From: Bacteroidota bacterium
GTDB taxonomy: Bacteria > Bacteroidota > Bacteroidia > Bacteroidales > Bacteroidaceae
NCBI GenBank assembly: GCA_023426145.1
Contig: JAFABG010000036.1
Span: 43,161 to 107,160 of the forward strand
Length of the DNA stretch: 64,000 bases
Direction: 5' to 3'
Shown: piece after piece, positions 1 to 7,194 of the stretch
How positions within the stretch are numbered: position 1 is the first letter of the stretch
How the letters are laid out: each line of letters opens with the position of its first letter
Program-made: the position numbers and the translations under genes
Notes under the pieces: model-generated
Databases searched by the model: none
Seen by the model: the letters and a program-made list of their open reading frames with translations, nothing else
What the model was told of the DNA's origin: nothing

Positions 1-111
1 ATCACATAATCATCAATTTACATCCATTTATGTGACAGATGACAGCCAATTTTTATTTTTTAATTTATATGTAGAGAGTATATATTACTCCCCCAATAAT
101 AACTGATATAA

Positions 112-792
112 TATGAATGGAACCGCCACATTCCACGCCTAGCAATAGCCACTTCCCACAATCTGAAAGACTGGACAAAGCACGGTCCCGCTTTTGCCAA
201 AGCGTATGACGGCAAGTTCTTCAATTTAGGATGCAAGTCCGGCTCTATTCTGACCGAGGTTGTCAATGGGAAACAAGTGATCAAGAAAATCAACGGAAAA
301 TACTTCATGTATTGGGGAGAAGAAAACGTCTTTGCCGCTACTTCCGAAGATTTGGTCAACTGAACTCCATACGTAAATACGGACGGCTCGCTAAGAAAGT
401 TATTTTCTCCCCGTGACGGACACTTCGACAGCCAGCTGACGGAATGTGGGCCTCCGGCTATCTATACTCCGAAGGAATTCATACTTCTATATAATGGCAA
501 AAACAGTGCAAACAGAGGCGACAAACGCTATACCGCCAATGTATACGCTGCCGGACAAGCCCTCTTCGACGCCAATGACCCAACCCGTTTCATCACCCGT
601 CTGGACGAACCGTTCTTCCGCCCGATGGATAGTTTCGAAAAGAGCGGCCAGTATGTAGACGGAACAGTGTTCATCGAAGGAATGGTTTATTACAAGGATA
701 AATGGTATCTGTATTATGGTTGCGCAGACTCCAAAGTAGGTACGGCCATTTACAATCCGAAGAAACCTGCCGCCGCAGATCCACTGCCGTAA
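112..792 (+). pseudogene. GH130-like glycosidase/phosphorylase remnant
   Basis: One reading frame stays open from 112 to 789 except for a TGA at 361-363, where the context (DLVN-stop-TPY) suggests an original tryptophan codon. The translation resembles the beta-propeller family GH130 (mannoside phosphorylases and related glycosidases): LAIATSHNLKDWTKHGPAF early on, a KSGS stretch, and KWYLYYGCADSKVGTA near the end. A TAA at 109-111 closes the frame upstream and no start or signal peptide is visible, so the 5' part is missing. About 227 codons remain where the family usually has 300-400. The stretch is visibly GC-richer than the genes that follow, suggesting a different origin. Seen: frame and nonsense codon. 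Inferred: family. GH43 or GH32 relatives are less likely alternatives. Confidence 0.7.
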
Positions 793-824
793 ACAAGCGA
801 TTTCTTTCTGTCCGACATAAATAA

Positions 825-880
825 AACTGCAAGGATTACACAACTCAGAATAAACAGCAGTTGTGCTAATCCTTGCAGTT
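825..880 (+). terminator. long stem-loop after the GH130 remnant
   Basis: Arms 825-845 and 859-880 are complementary over about 21 bp with one bulged C. There is no clean T-tract, so it may be a terminator of the decayed gene or simply a structured remnant. A TTGTGCTAATC word from the right arm recurs near 938-948. Confidence 0.45.
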
Positions 881-1036
881 CTTGCTTTTCATCAAAACCG
901 AAAAGACAGTAAGCTCTACTGCCAAAAAAGTAAGCATTTGTGCTAATCATGTGAATTAGTTCTTTTGGAAGGATACTTTTCTCACATTATTACTAATTTT
1001 ATCACTATAAAAATAACACACAATAAATCAATAGCT

Positions 1037-1753
1037 ATGAAAATTGTACAAACCTTTTGGCATGGAAACCATTCTTTGTTAAATGACGGTTTTGGATGGA
1101 TTAATCCACAATATCATTTAATGTCGTGGGTCTTAAGTTGCCTTTGTTTAAAAGAACATTATCCAAATGTCATTTTATATACCGATTCCCATGGGTATGA
1201 AATCTTTGCCGAACAATTAAAACTACCGTATACAGATATCATCATCCAATACGACAATCTAACTTGCCCCGAGCCTCATTGGGCATATCCCAAGTTATTA
1301 ACATATTCACTCCAAAAAGAACCCTTCATACATGTAGACGGAGATGTGTATTTGCCTAATAAACTAGACAATGCCATAGAGATAAGCGAATTGATTGCTC
1401 AGAACAAAGAAATAGGAAGCAGTTATTATAAAAGTATGATGAATCACATCCTGCAAAAAGATTTATTAATACCATCCTTCCTAAAAAAAGAATTAGAAGA
1501 AGATTCTATTATGTCATATAATGCAGGTATTATCGGAGGAAATGACCTGGAGTTTATAGCTGAATATTGCCAAAGTGCATTTAATTTTATCGAATCCAAC
1601 CATTTAAATGATATAAACAGTAAAGATGTTCATATAAATAACAATATCCTTTTTGAACAAATACTGTTTTATGCCCTGTCAAACAGTTATAACAAACCTG
1701 TGGCAACAGTCCTCGATCACAGCGTTCGTGACATTTGTTGGTTGGAAATTTGA
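1037..1753 (+). CDS. DUF6734-like protein, C-terminally truncated
   Basis: Start placed at the ATG at 1037 (MKIVQTFWHGNHSLL); the 24 codons upstream begin with TTG and look untranslated. The 238 residues begin like the Bacteroidales DUF6734 family, which resembles glycosyltransferases: FHVDGD-like FIHVDGDVYLP near residue 115 and YNAGIIGGND further on. I recall this family as somewhat longer. Here the frame leaves the family pattern near VATVLDHSVRDICWLEI and stops, and another protein fragment runs on in a different frame (about 1740-2075). This suggests a recombination or deletion joint at roughly 1690-1750. It heads a plus-strand run with a secreted protein and two GT32 enzymes. No function is established; a role in glycan transfer is inference. 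Probably no longer functional. Confidence 0.55.
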   Translation: MKIVQTFWHGNHSLLNDGFGWINPQYHLMSWVLSCLCLKEHYPNVILYTDSHGYEIFAEQLKLPYTDIIIQYDNLTCPEPHWAYPKLLTYSLQKEPFIHVDGDVYLPNKLDNAIEISELIAQNKEIGSSYYKSMMNHILQKDLLIPSFLKKELEEDSIMSYNAGIIGGNDLEFIAEYCQSAFNFIESNHLNDINSKDVHINNNILFEQILFYALSNSYNKPVATVLDHSVRDICWLEI

Positions 1754-2075
1754 CGCAAACTGTCCCACTCTCTGCGAAGAAACACTTAAGAATTATGGAA
1801 TAATAAACGCGGGGGGTAGAGATAATATATTCAGATTAACTTACGAAGTAAATGGAGTATTAACCAACTGGGGAAATAATCCCAGACAAAATTATTATAC
1901 TTTTATGGACAATACGACCAGTGATCCTGCTAAAGGATGCAGTACAGACAATCGTCTCTATTATTTAGAAGGAACAGATTTAGGCGGTGATGCACCTGTC
2001 AATAACTGGAGGTACACAGTAACCCAAGTTAGACCGAATGACGGACAAAAGTATGATGGAACAACTTCTTACTAA
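1740..2075 (+). pseudogene. 3' fragment of an unrecognised gene
   Basis: This frame overlaps the end of the DUF6734-like gene and continues as a protein-like sequence of about 110 residues (FDANCPTLCEETLKNYGI onward, ending QVRPNDGQKYDGTTSY). It contains three cysteines, many aromatic residues and TNWGNNPR and NWRYTVTQVRP segments that look like a folded C-terminal domain. It has no start codon or ribosome binding site of its own. I do not recognise the family; a secreted or fimbrial-type C-terminus is possible but unsupported. The best reading is the tail of a gene whose front half was lost when it was joined to the DUF6734-like gene. Confidence 0.45.
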
Positions 2076-2087
2076 ATAAACGCGTGT

Positions 2088-2912
2088 ATGAACAAGACAT
2101 TAATTCTAGTAATATCCATACTGATCAGTATGGATATTACATTCGCACAAAACAAGGATAGTATTACGATTCGTACCATCCAAGAGAGTGATCTTAAAAG
2201 CGAATATCTGATAACTGTCTATAAAAACTTCCAAAGAACCTTTTTTTTGGATTTACCGGTCGATTTCAAAAAAGCTTCTTCACAAAAGATAGACAGCATA
2301 CATGAAAGTTACAGATTAAAGAGAATAGCATTACGCTACACCGGCTATCCCTACCGAGATAAAAATTCACCTTTCGTCGTCAATTATGATAGAAGAAATA
2401 AAAAACGGTATGATCGTGATACACAAATTTCATATCTATTCAACAAAACGACAGGAGAGTATATGATGGGAACTATGTTCGCATGGTCCGGTGACCATAT
2501 TGTCGCAAAAATGTGGTTGACCACTTTCGACTTCTCCGGGAATCTGATAGACTATCTCCCAATATCGAATTGGTATTACTCTAATCCCGAAATGAGAATT
2601 ATTGAATCACAAATCAATAAAGATTTCACTGTCAACGTACAACGGTTAGATTTCCCGGACAACGATTCCATCATAATACCGAATGGAGGTAGAAATGTAC
2701 AACTCATTGAAAACTTAAAAGGGCAACGTATCGATTCCCAATATCAAATCACTACAGAAGGCAAATTTCTAAAACTGGAGGAAATACGATATCAACCCCA
2801 AATTTATACATCAGCCATGCTATTTAATGACAGCATTCTTATAAGGAAACGAGGAGAAAAAGAACTGAGTCGTAAATCATATACAAAGGACCAAAAACTT
2901 AAACAGAAATGA
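2088..2912 (+). CDS. secreted protein of unknown function
   Basis: 274 residues. The N-terminus (MNKTLILVISILISMDITFA-Q) is a clear signal peptide with likely cleavage after FA-Q near residue 20, so the product should reach the periplasm or outer membrane. The rest is polar, rich in lysine, aspartate and tyrosine, with no cysteine in the mature part and no motif I recognise. Its stop overlaps the start of the next gene by four bases (ATGA at 2909-2912), which implies translational coupling with the first GT32-like enzyme. Context therefore links it to glycosyl transfer, perhaps as a target or accessory protein, but that is inference only. Confidence 0.75.
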   Translation: MNKTLILVISILISMDITFAQNKDSITIRTIQESDLKSEYLITVYKNFQRTFFLDLPVDFKKASSQKIDSIHESYRLKRIALRYTGYPYRDKNSPFVVNYDRRNKKRYDRDTQISYLFNKTTGEYMMGTMFAWSGDHIVAKMWLTTFDFSGNLIDYLPISNWYYSNPEMRIIESQINKDFTVNVQRLDFPDNDSIIIPNGGRNVQLIENLKGQRIDSQYQITTEGKFLKLEEIRYQPQIYTSAMLFNDSILIRKRGEKELSRKSYTKDQKLKQK

Positions 2913-3553
2913 AAGAGATACCCCAAATTATCCATCAAACATGGAAAGAGTATCTCACAAACTGGAACTACATCCTATGGACAGATGAAATGAACAGAGA
3001 ATTTGTTCGCAAACATTTCCCTGATTTTTTGGAAAAATATGATGCCTATCCTTGTAACATACAAAGAGCAGACGCCATACGCTATCTTCTTCTGAAAGTT
3101 TACGGAGGTTTGTACGTAGACATGGATTTCGAATGCCTCGAAAATATTGAGTTCTTATTAAAAGGAGCTGATTTTATCGTAGGAAAGGAGCCGGACTGGC
3201 ATGCTAAACGTTTTGGCTTCGAATATATCATATGCAACGCTTTCATGGCATCAACACCCGATAATGACTTCATCAATTTTGTATGCCAAAGATTGATCAA
3301 TCATCCCGGGGGAAAAATTGTCAATAACGGATTCGATATACTAAATTCCACAGGACCTTTCTTGCTAACACATGCGTACAATGAATTTCCACATAAAGAA
3401 AAGGTATGTATTCTCGAATCAAAAGCAATATACCCTATCGGACAATGGGAAGTAGAAAGCATAAAAAACAACCAAATTCCTAAAGAAATGCAAGAGCGTA
3501 TCAATCAGGCTCATGCTATACATTATTTCTTTGGTACTTGGTTTGGTAAGTAA
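2909..3553 (+). CDS. GT32-like glycosyltransferase 1
   Basis: 214 residues with the layout of the DXD sugar-binding glycosyltransferases (GT32, OCH1/capsular type): IPQIIHQTWK at 4-13, RADAIRYLLL at about 53-62 and GGLYVDMDFE at 67-75, with DMD at 71-73 as the metal- and nucleotide-sugar-binding triad. Such enzymes transfer a hexose from a nucleotide sugar in the cytoplasm. No membrane segment is visible. It is translationally coupled to the secreted protein before it and followed after 21 bases by a second GT32-like gene. Donor and acceptor cannot be told from sequence. Confidence 0.85.
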   Translation: MKEIPQIIHQTWKEYLTNWNYILWTDEMNREFVRKHFPDFLEKYDAYPCNIQRADAIRYLLLKVYGGLYVDMDFECLENIEFLLKGADFIVGKEPDWHAKRFGFEYIICNAFMASTPDNDFINFVCQRLINHPGGKIVNNGFDILNSTGPFLLTHAYNEFPHKEKVCILESKAIYPIGQWEVESIKNNQIPKEMQERINQAHAIHYFFGTWFGK

Positions 3554-3574
3554 CCTTTAAAATTAAAACTAATA

Positions 3575-4249
3575 ATGATCCCTAAGAACATACATCTTAT
3601 CTTTCTCCGTAAAGACGAACCGTTTCCAGAGCTATTCGAGAGATGCAAACAAAAAATACAAGCTAATCATCCAGACTGGAATATCCGTCTATATAATAAA
3701 GATGATGTGCAAAATATTTTAAATCAAGAACTACCTGAATATATCGGGACCTATAATGCATTCTATCACAATGTACAAAAAGCTGATTTCTTAAGATTAG
3801 CCTTTGTATACCTTTATGGAGGCTTCTATATGGATTTAGACATGTTAAGTTTAAAGCCACTCGATGAGTTGAGAGAATACAGTATGGTCTTAGGAGAAGA
3901 GAAAATCGTCTGCCAAGCAGAGCAAGAAGCTTTGAACTTAAAGTATCGACTCCGAATAGCCAACTATATGTTTGGTGGAATACCTAAACATCCTTTCTTA
4001 CTCAGGATGATGGATAAAATAGCAGAAAGAGCCACAATAGTCTTAAAATCGCAACAGGAAATTCTTGACATAACAGGACCCGGTTTATTGACAGATACAT
4101 ATTGGGATAACTATAGAATGTATCCAGACATTACATTATTAAGAAATACAGATAAAAGGTGTAGGCAAGCCTATCACAACGAAATCTCGTGCCATTTCGG
4201 AGAATACGCAGCTCATTTGCATGCCGGAACATGGAGATCCGGAATTTGA
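3575..4249 (+). CDS. GT32-like glycosyltransferase 2
   Basis: 224 residues, same fold family as its neighbour but clearly diverged: IPKNIHLIFLRKDEPFP at the start, QKADFLRLAFVYLYGGFYMDLDM with the DLD triad at 87-89, and a C-terminal HAGTWRSG segment. Two different GT32 enzymes in tandem suggest sequential addition of two sugars to one acceptor. No membrane helix. It is the last gene of the accessory run and is followed by a 46-bp palindromic terminator shared with the opposite strand. Confidence 0.85.
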   Translation: MIPKNIHLIFLRKDEPFPELFERCKQKIQANHPDWNIRLYNKDDVQNILNQELPEYIGTYNAFYHNVQKADFLRLAFVYLYGGFYMDLDMLSLKPLDELREYSMVLGEEKIVCQAEQEALNLKYRLRIANYMFGGIPKHPFLLRMMDKIAERATIVLKSQQEILDITGPGLLTDTYWDNYRMYPDITLLRNTDKRCRQAYHNEISCHFGEYAAHLHAGTWRSGI

Positions 4250-4491
4250 GTTTATATAACCAAGTTATGCAAGAAAAGTTATTTTATCAACAAACACTAA
4301 AAGAACAATTGTAAATTTATTTCACACACAATCGCAATAAACGTAATAACTAGGAAACAAATGAAGAGCATATCATGGGAGTTATTACCACAACATCTAA
4401 AAAACATGACAAGATAAAATAGTCAGAATACATATTTCGGTGATACCGACCCAGCGACCCCTTGTCCTTTGCTATATTATTCAGACCAATT
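4250..4491. other. gene-free spacer
   Basis: AT-rich sequence between the GT32 gene and the palindrome at 4492. I see no open frame longer than about 15 codons, no RNA gene and no repeat apart from the terminator at its right edge. Confidence 0.6.
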
Positions 4492-4537
4492 ATTAAGCCC
4501 CCTATTTTAGTCAATTGACTAAAATAGGGGGCTTAAT
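4492..4537. terminator. perfect 46-bp palindromic terminator
   Basis: The two halves are exactly complementary around TCAATTGA at 4511-4518. The arms carry a GC-rich AAGCCCCCT core flanked by A/T-rich sequence. Lying between convergent genes, it can end transcription of both the GT32 run and the sigma-factor operon. Confidence 0.85.
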
Positions 4538-4556
4538 GATTAATTCTTCTTTTGCC

Positions 4557-5015
4557 TCACCTCTTCCCTCTTCGATCCATCCCTTTTAACATTTCACGGT
4601 GGAAACGCATTTCTGCACGCTGAACAAGGTAAATCTTCTTACTCGAAAGAATCTTTTTGAATCGTTCAAGATAAGACTTTTCTAGCCGATCAGCCTCTAT
4701 ACGATTATCACAAACTTTTCTTACAATTTCTTCATACTGGGCCTCAGTTGTCTTATCATCTTTACCTTTACGAATCAAATTCCACGATTCATCATTCAAT
4801 TTCTTTTGTTTATCCTGAAGTTCGAAATAAATCGGGAAGAATTGAGATGACTCTTCTTTGGTCAAGCCCGCTTGCTCAGCAATAAATGCTTGCTGCTTAG
4901 CTCGGAATTCTTCTCGAGACAGATGCTGACAACATCCATCAACCGCCCAAAGGGCAGGTATAAATGCGCACAAAAAAACGACAAAGGCAATTAATTTTCT
5001 CATTTTCACATTCAA
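4557..5015 (-). CDS. Spy/CpxP-like periplasmic protein
   Basis: 152 residues: signal peptide (MRKLIAFVVFLCAFIPALWA), then a helical, highly charged domain. AGLTKEESSQFFPIYFELQDKQKKL resembles the helix-turn pattern of LTxxQ proteins (Spy, CpxP, CnrX), which act as periplasmic chaperones or sensors. Two adjacent cysteines sit just after the cleavage region. An alternative start is the ATG at 5003, which gives the more typical signal peptide. Last gene of the ECF sigma factor operon, so it is likely a regulon member or a periplasmic sensor for the sigma/anti-sigma pair; that link is inferred from position. Confidence 0.7.
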   Translation of the reverse strand: MNVKMRKLIAFVVFLCAFIPALWAVDGCCQHLSREEFRAKQQAFIAEQAGLTKEESSQFFPIYFELQDKQKKLNDESWNLIRKGKDDKTTEAQYEEIVRKVCDNRIEADRLEKSYLERFKKILSSKKIYLVQRAEMRFHREMLKGMDRRGKR

Positions 5016-5028
5016 TCAATTTAATAAA

Positions 5029-5418
5029 TCATTCTATAGTTGCATCACTTAAATAAACATATAGCGAATAATCATCTAACATAGCCCCATTCAAGGTAGC
5101 ATCAAGCAGCTCGTCAGAAACTTGTTCATTTCCAATGTCTACTACGGCTATTTTTTTAGTCGTACCATCAGCAACATCTGAAGTATGGTTAAAAGAAACC
5201 GCTCGAATAATCAAAGCAGCACCAATAAACATAGCAGCCATGTATAGTAAAGGTTTTATTCTTGTCCAAGTAGTGACATGCTGTTCCTCAAATACCACTT
5301 TCTCCTTTTCAGGAAGCTTATCCATCACCTCCGAGGTCAATTTTTCAAAGTATCCATCGGACACCTTAAAGGAACTCTCCTTACCGATCTTCTTCAGCAA
5401 TTTATCTTCTTCTTTCAT
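5029..5418 (-). CDS. probable membrane anti-sigma factor
   Basis: Start chosen at the second ATG (5418): the GGAG in front lies 8 bases upstream of it but only 2 bases from the first ATG (5424). About 129 residues: charged cytoplasmic N-terminus (DKLLKKIGKESSFKVSDGYFEKL), one membrane helix around 50-70 (PLLYMAAMFIGAALIIRAV), then a short periplasmic tail ending in a YSLYVYLSDATIE segment. Order after the sigma gene and single-helix topology fit an anti-sigma factor. There is no zinc-binding HxxxCxxC motif, so it is not a ZAS-type anti-sigma. Confidence 0.65.
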   Translation of the reverse strand: MKEEDKLLKKIGKESSFKVSDGYFEKLTSEVMDKLPEKEKVVFEEQHVTTWTRIKPLLYMAAMFIGAALIIRAVSFNHTSDVADGTTKKIAVVDIGNEQVSDELLDATLNGAMLDDYSLYVYLSDATIE

Positions 5419-5464
5419 ATGCATTTCTCCTCTTTCTTATTAGACATTGTCTACTCTAAAAGGT

Positions 5465-6016
5465 TTAATCTATATCTTCCAAAAACTTCTCAATCTTCTT
5501 CACCGCATGATGGTAAGAAGCCTTTAATGCCCCTACAGATGTCCCAAAGATATCAGACATCTCTTCGTATTTCATTTCTTGATAATATTTTAAATTGAAT
5601 ACCAATCGTTGTTTCTCAGGCAACGAAAGTAACGCCTTTTGTAACATCAACTGTACGTGATCGCCAGAGAAATAAGGATCGCTTTCTAGTTTCTCAAGAA
5701 CAGCAGCCTCAGGATCATCTATTGCCACCATCATTGTAGACCGCTGTTTATTCAAGAAAGTCAGACACTCGTTCAACGCAATGCGATAGAGCCACGTAGA
5801 CAATTTCGCCTCAGCACGAAAGTAATCTATATTAGTCCATGCTTTAATAAATGTGTTTTGAAGAAGATCATTCGCATCCTCATGCGACAATACCATACGG
5901 CGGATCTGCCAATATAACTGTTCGCTATATTGCGCTACAATCAGTTCAAATGCCTTCCGCTGGGTACTTTCCTCCTGCAAGAGTTTCAGCACATCGCGTT
6001 CATTGTAAGCTATCAT
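5465..6016 (-). CDS. ECF-type RNA polymerase sigma factor
   Basis: 183 residues. Region 2 is visible as HEDANDLLQNTFIKAWTNIDYFR and a WLYRIALNECL stretch; region 4 as LPEKQRLVFNLKYYQEMKYEEMSDI followed by the helix-turn-helix GTSVGALKASYHHAVKKIEKFL. It directs RNA polymerase to a small stress-type regulon when released from its anti-sigma factor. It lies 22 bases after rnz and 46 bases before the probable anti-sigma gene, on the same strand. The signal that releases it is unknown. Confidence 0.93.
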   Translation of the reverse strand: MIAYNERDVLKLLQEESTQRKAFELIVAQYSEQLYWQIRRMVLSHEDANDLLQNTFIKAWTNIDYFRAEAKLSTWLYRIALNECLTFLNKQRSTMMVAIDDPEAAVLEKLESDPYFSGDHVQLMLQKALLSLPEKQRLVFNLKYYQEMKYEEMSDIFGTSVGALKASYHHAVKKIEKFLEDID

Positions 6017-6038
6017 AGTTTCTCGTATCTGTATTTAG

Positions 6039-6989
6039 TTATGGTTTGCTGTCATTATTTAGCTCTGTATTATCTTCCAGTTCAATACACAAATTCTCCT
6101 TTCCTAAAATCGTTTGAGGAAAAATGGCTTTAGCCTCTTCCAACAGGAATTGTTCATCTTCATAACGAGCTGAGAAATGTCCTATGACTAATCTTTTCAC
6201 TCCAGCAGCTAAAGCTATCTGAGCCGCCTGAGCCGAGGTCGTATGAAACGTTTCTTTTGCTCTCGCTTTTTCAGCATCAGCAAAAGTTGCTTCATGAAAT
6301 AATAGATCCACATTTTTGATCTGCTCAACAATAACAGGACGATATATAGTATCAGAACAATAAGCATATTTACGTCCAGGAGCCGAAGGCCGAGTCAGGC
6401 GTGAATTAGGAATAACTTCACCTTCAGAAGTAACAAAATCTTCGCCATTTTTAATTCTGTTCAATTCAAAGACAGGTACATTGTAGAAATCAATCATATC
6501 TCTAATGATATGATTGGGACGCTGCTTCTCTTCAAACAGAAACCCAGCGCAAGGTATGCGATGCTTTAGAGGGATAGTAGTCACTGTTACAGAGCGGTCA
6601 TCATAGACTATCTCTGGTTCTTTTGTATTGAATTCATGAAAAACAACATTGTAAGTCAATGTCTTACAGAAAAAAGTAAGCATAGGAGCCAAAAGCTCTT
6701 GCAATCCTTTAGGAGAATGAATATGAAGTTCGGCAGTACGCCCTAAGAGACCAAATGTTGAAATGAGTCCTAACAACCCAAAGCAATGATCACCATGAAG
6801 ATGGGAAATAAAGATGTGGTTTAAACGGGAAAACTTTAAACGAGAGCGACGCAACTGCACCTGCGCTCCTTCCCCACAATCAATCATAAATAGCTTTTCA
6901 CGCAAGTTCACAACTTGCGATGTCGGAAAATGGCGAGTAGTCGGCAAAGCTGAACCGCACCCTAATATATGTAGCTCAAATTTCTCCAT
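6039..6989 (-). CDS. rnz: ribonuclease Z
   Basis: 316 residues from the ATG at 6989 (MEKFELHILGCGSALPT); the ATG at 7007 would put six extra residues in front of the conserved beginning. The metallo-beta-lactamase zinc motif HLHGDH (HxHxDH) sits at 63-68, with later ligands in LFHEATF and GHFSARY. The enzyme removes the 3' trailer of tRNA precursors in the cytoplasm. Length fits the short, bacterial ELAC1-type form. A possible -7 box overlaps the region just before the chosen start, which would give a very short or absent leader. The sigma-factor operon follows on the same strand. Confidence 0.93.
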   Translation of the reverse strand: MEKFELHILGCGSALPTTRHFPTSQVVNLREKLFMIDCGEGAQVQLRRSRLKFSRLNHIFISHLHGDHCFGLLGLISTFGLLGRTAELHIHSPKGLQELLAPMLTFFCKTLTYNVVFHEFNTKEPEIVYDDRSVTVTTIPLKHRIPCAGFLFEEKQRPNHIIRDMIDFYNVPVFELNRIKNGEDFVTSEGEVIPNSRLTRPSAPGRKYAYCSDTIYRPVIVEQIKNVDLLFHEATFADAEKARAKETFHTTSAQAAQIALAAGVKRLVIGHFSARYEDEQFLLEEAKAIFPQTILGKENLCIELEDNTELNNDSKP

Positions 6990-6996
6990 AGTGGCA

Positions 6997-7004
6997 CAAA
7001 TGTA
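6997..7004 (-). promoter_or_regulatory. TAnnTTTG box before rnz
   Basis: CAAATGTA on plus reads TACATTTG on minus, matching the Bacteroidetes -7 box. It ends 8 bases before the rnz ATG at 6989. No good -33 box is seen, so it may be a chance match. Confidence 0.4.
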
Positions 7005-7147
7005 CACAAGTTTTTTGGTATTTGCGCTATTAAGAGAAATACATTCTACGATATAGGATAAAATACAAACTTAATTCTTACTCATATCCAGATTATCATC
7101 TCTCAATAAATAAATAAGAATTCGTACAAATAAATCACCAAACAAAA

Positions 7148-7174
7148 AAAGCGCCTCAATTTTCGAGGCGCTTT
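7148..7174 (-). terminator. rpsA terminator
   Basis: Stem AAAGCGCCTC (7148-7157) with GAGGCGCTTT (7165-7174); on minus the hairpin is followed by a T-run from the A-tract at 7144-7150. It lies 20 bases after the rpsA stop. Confidence 0.9.
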
Positions 7175-7194
7175 CTATTATGTAGAAATAATGA

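Noticed and set aside
825..880. Inverted repeat as the end of an insertion sequence
   Set aside because: No matching second copy or target duplication found; a stem-loop is a simpler reading.
5278..5598. Plus-strand frame of 106 codons across the sigma and anti-sigma genes
   Set aside because: It is the shadow of two well-supported minus-strand genes and is rich in serine and phenylalanine without any motif.
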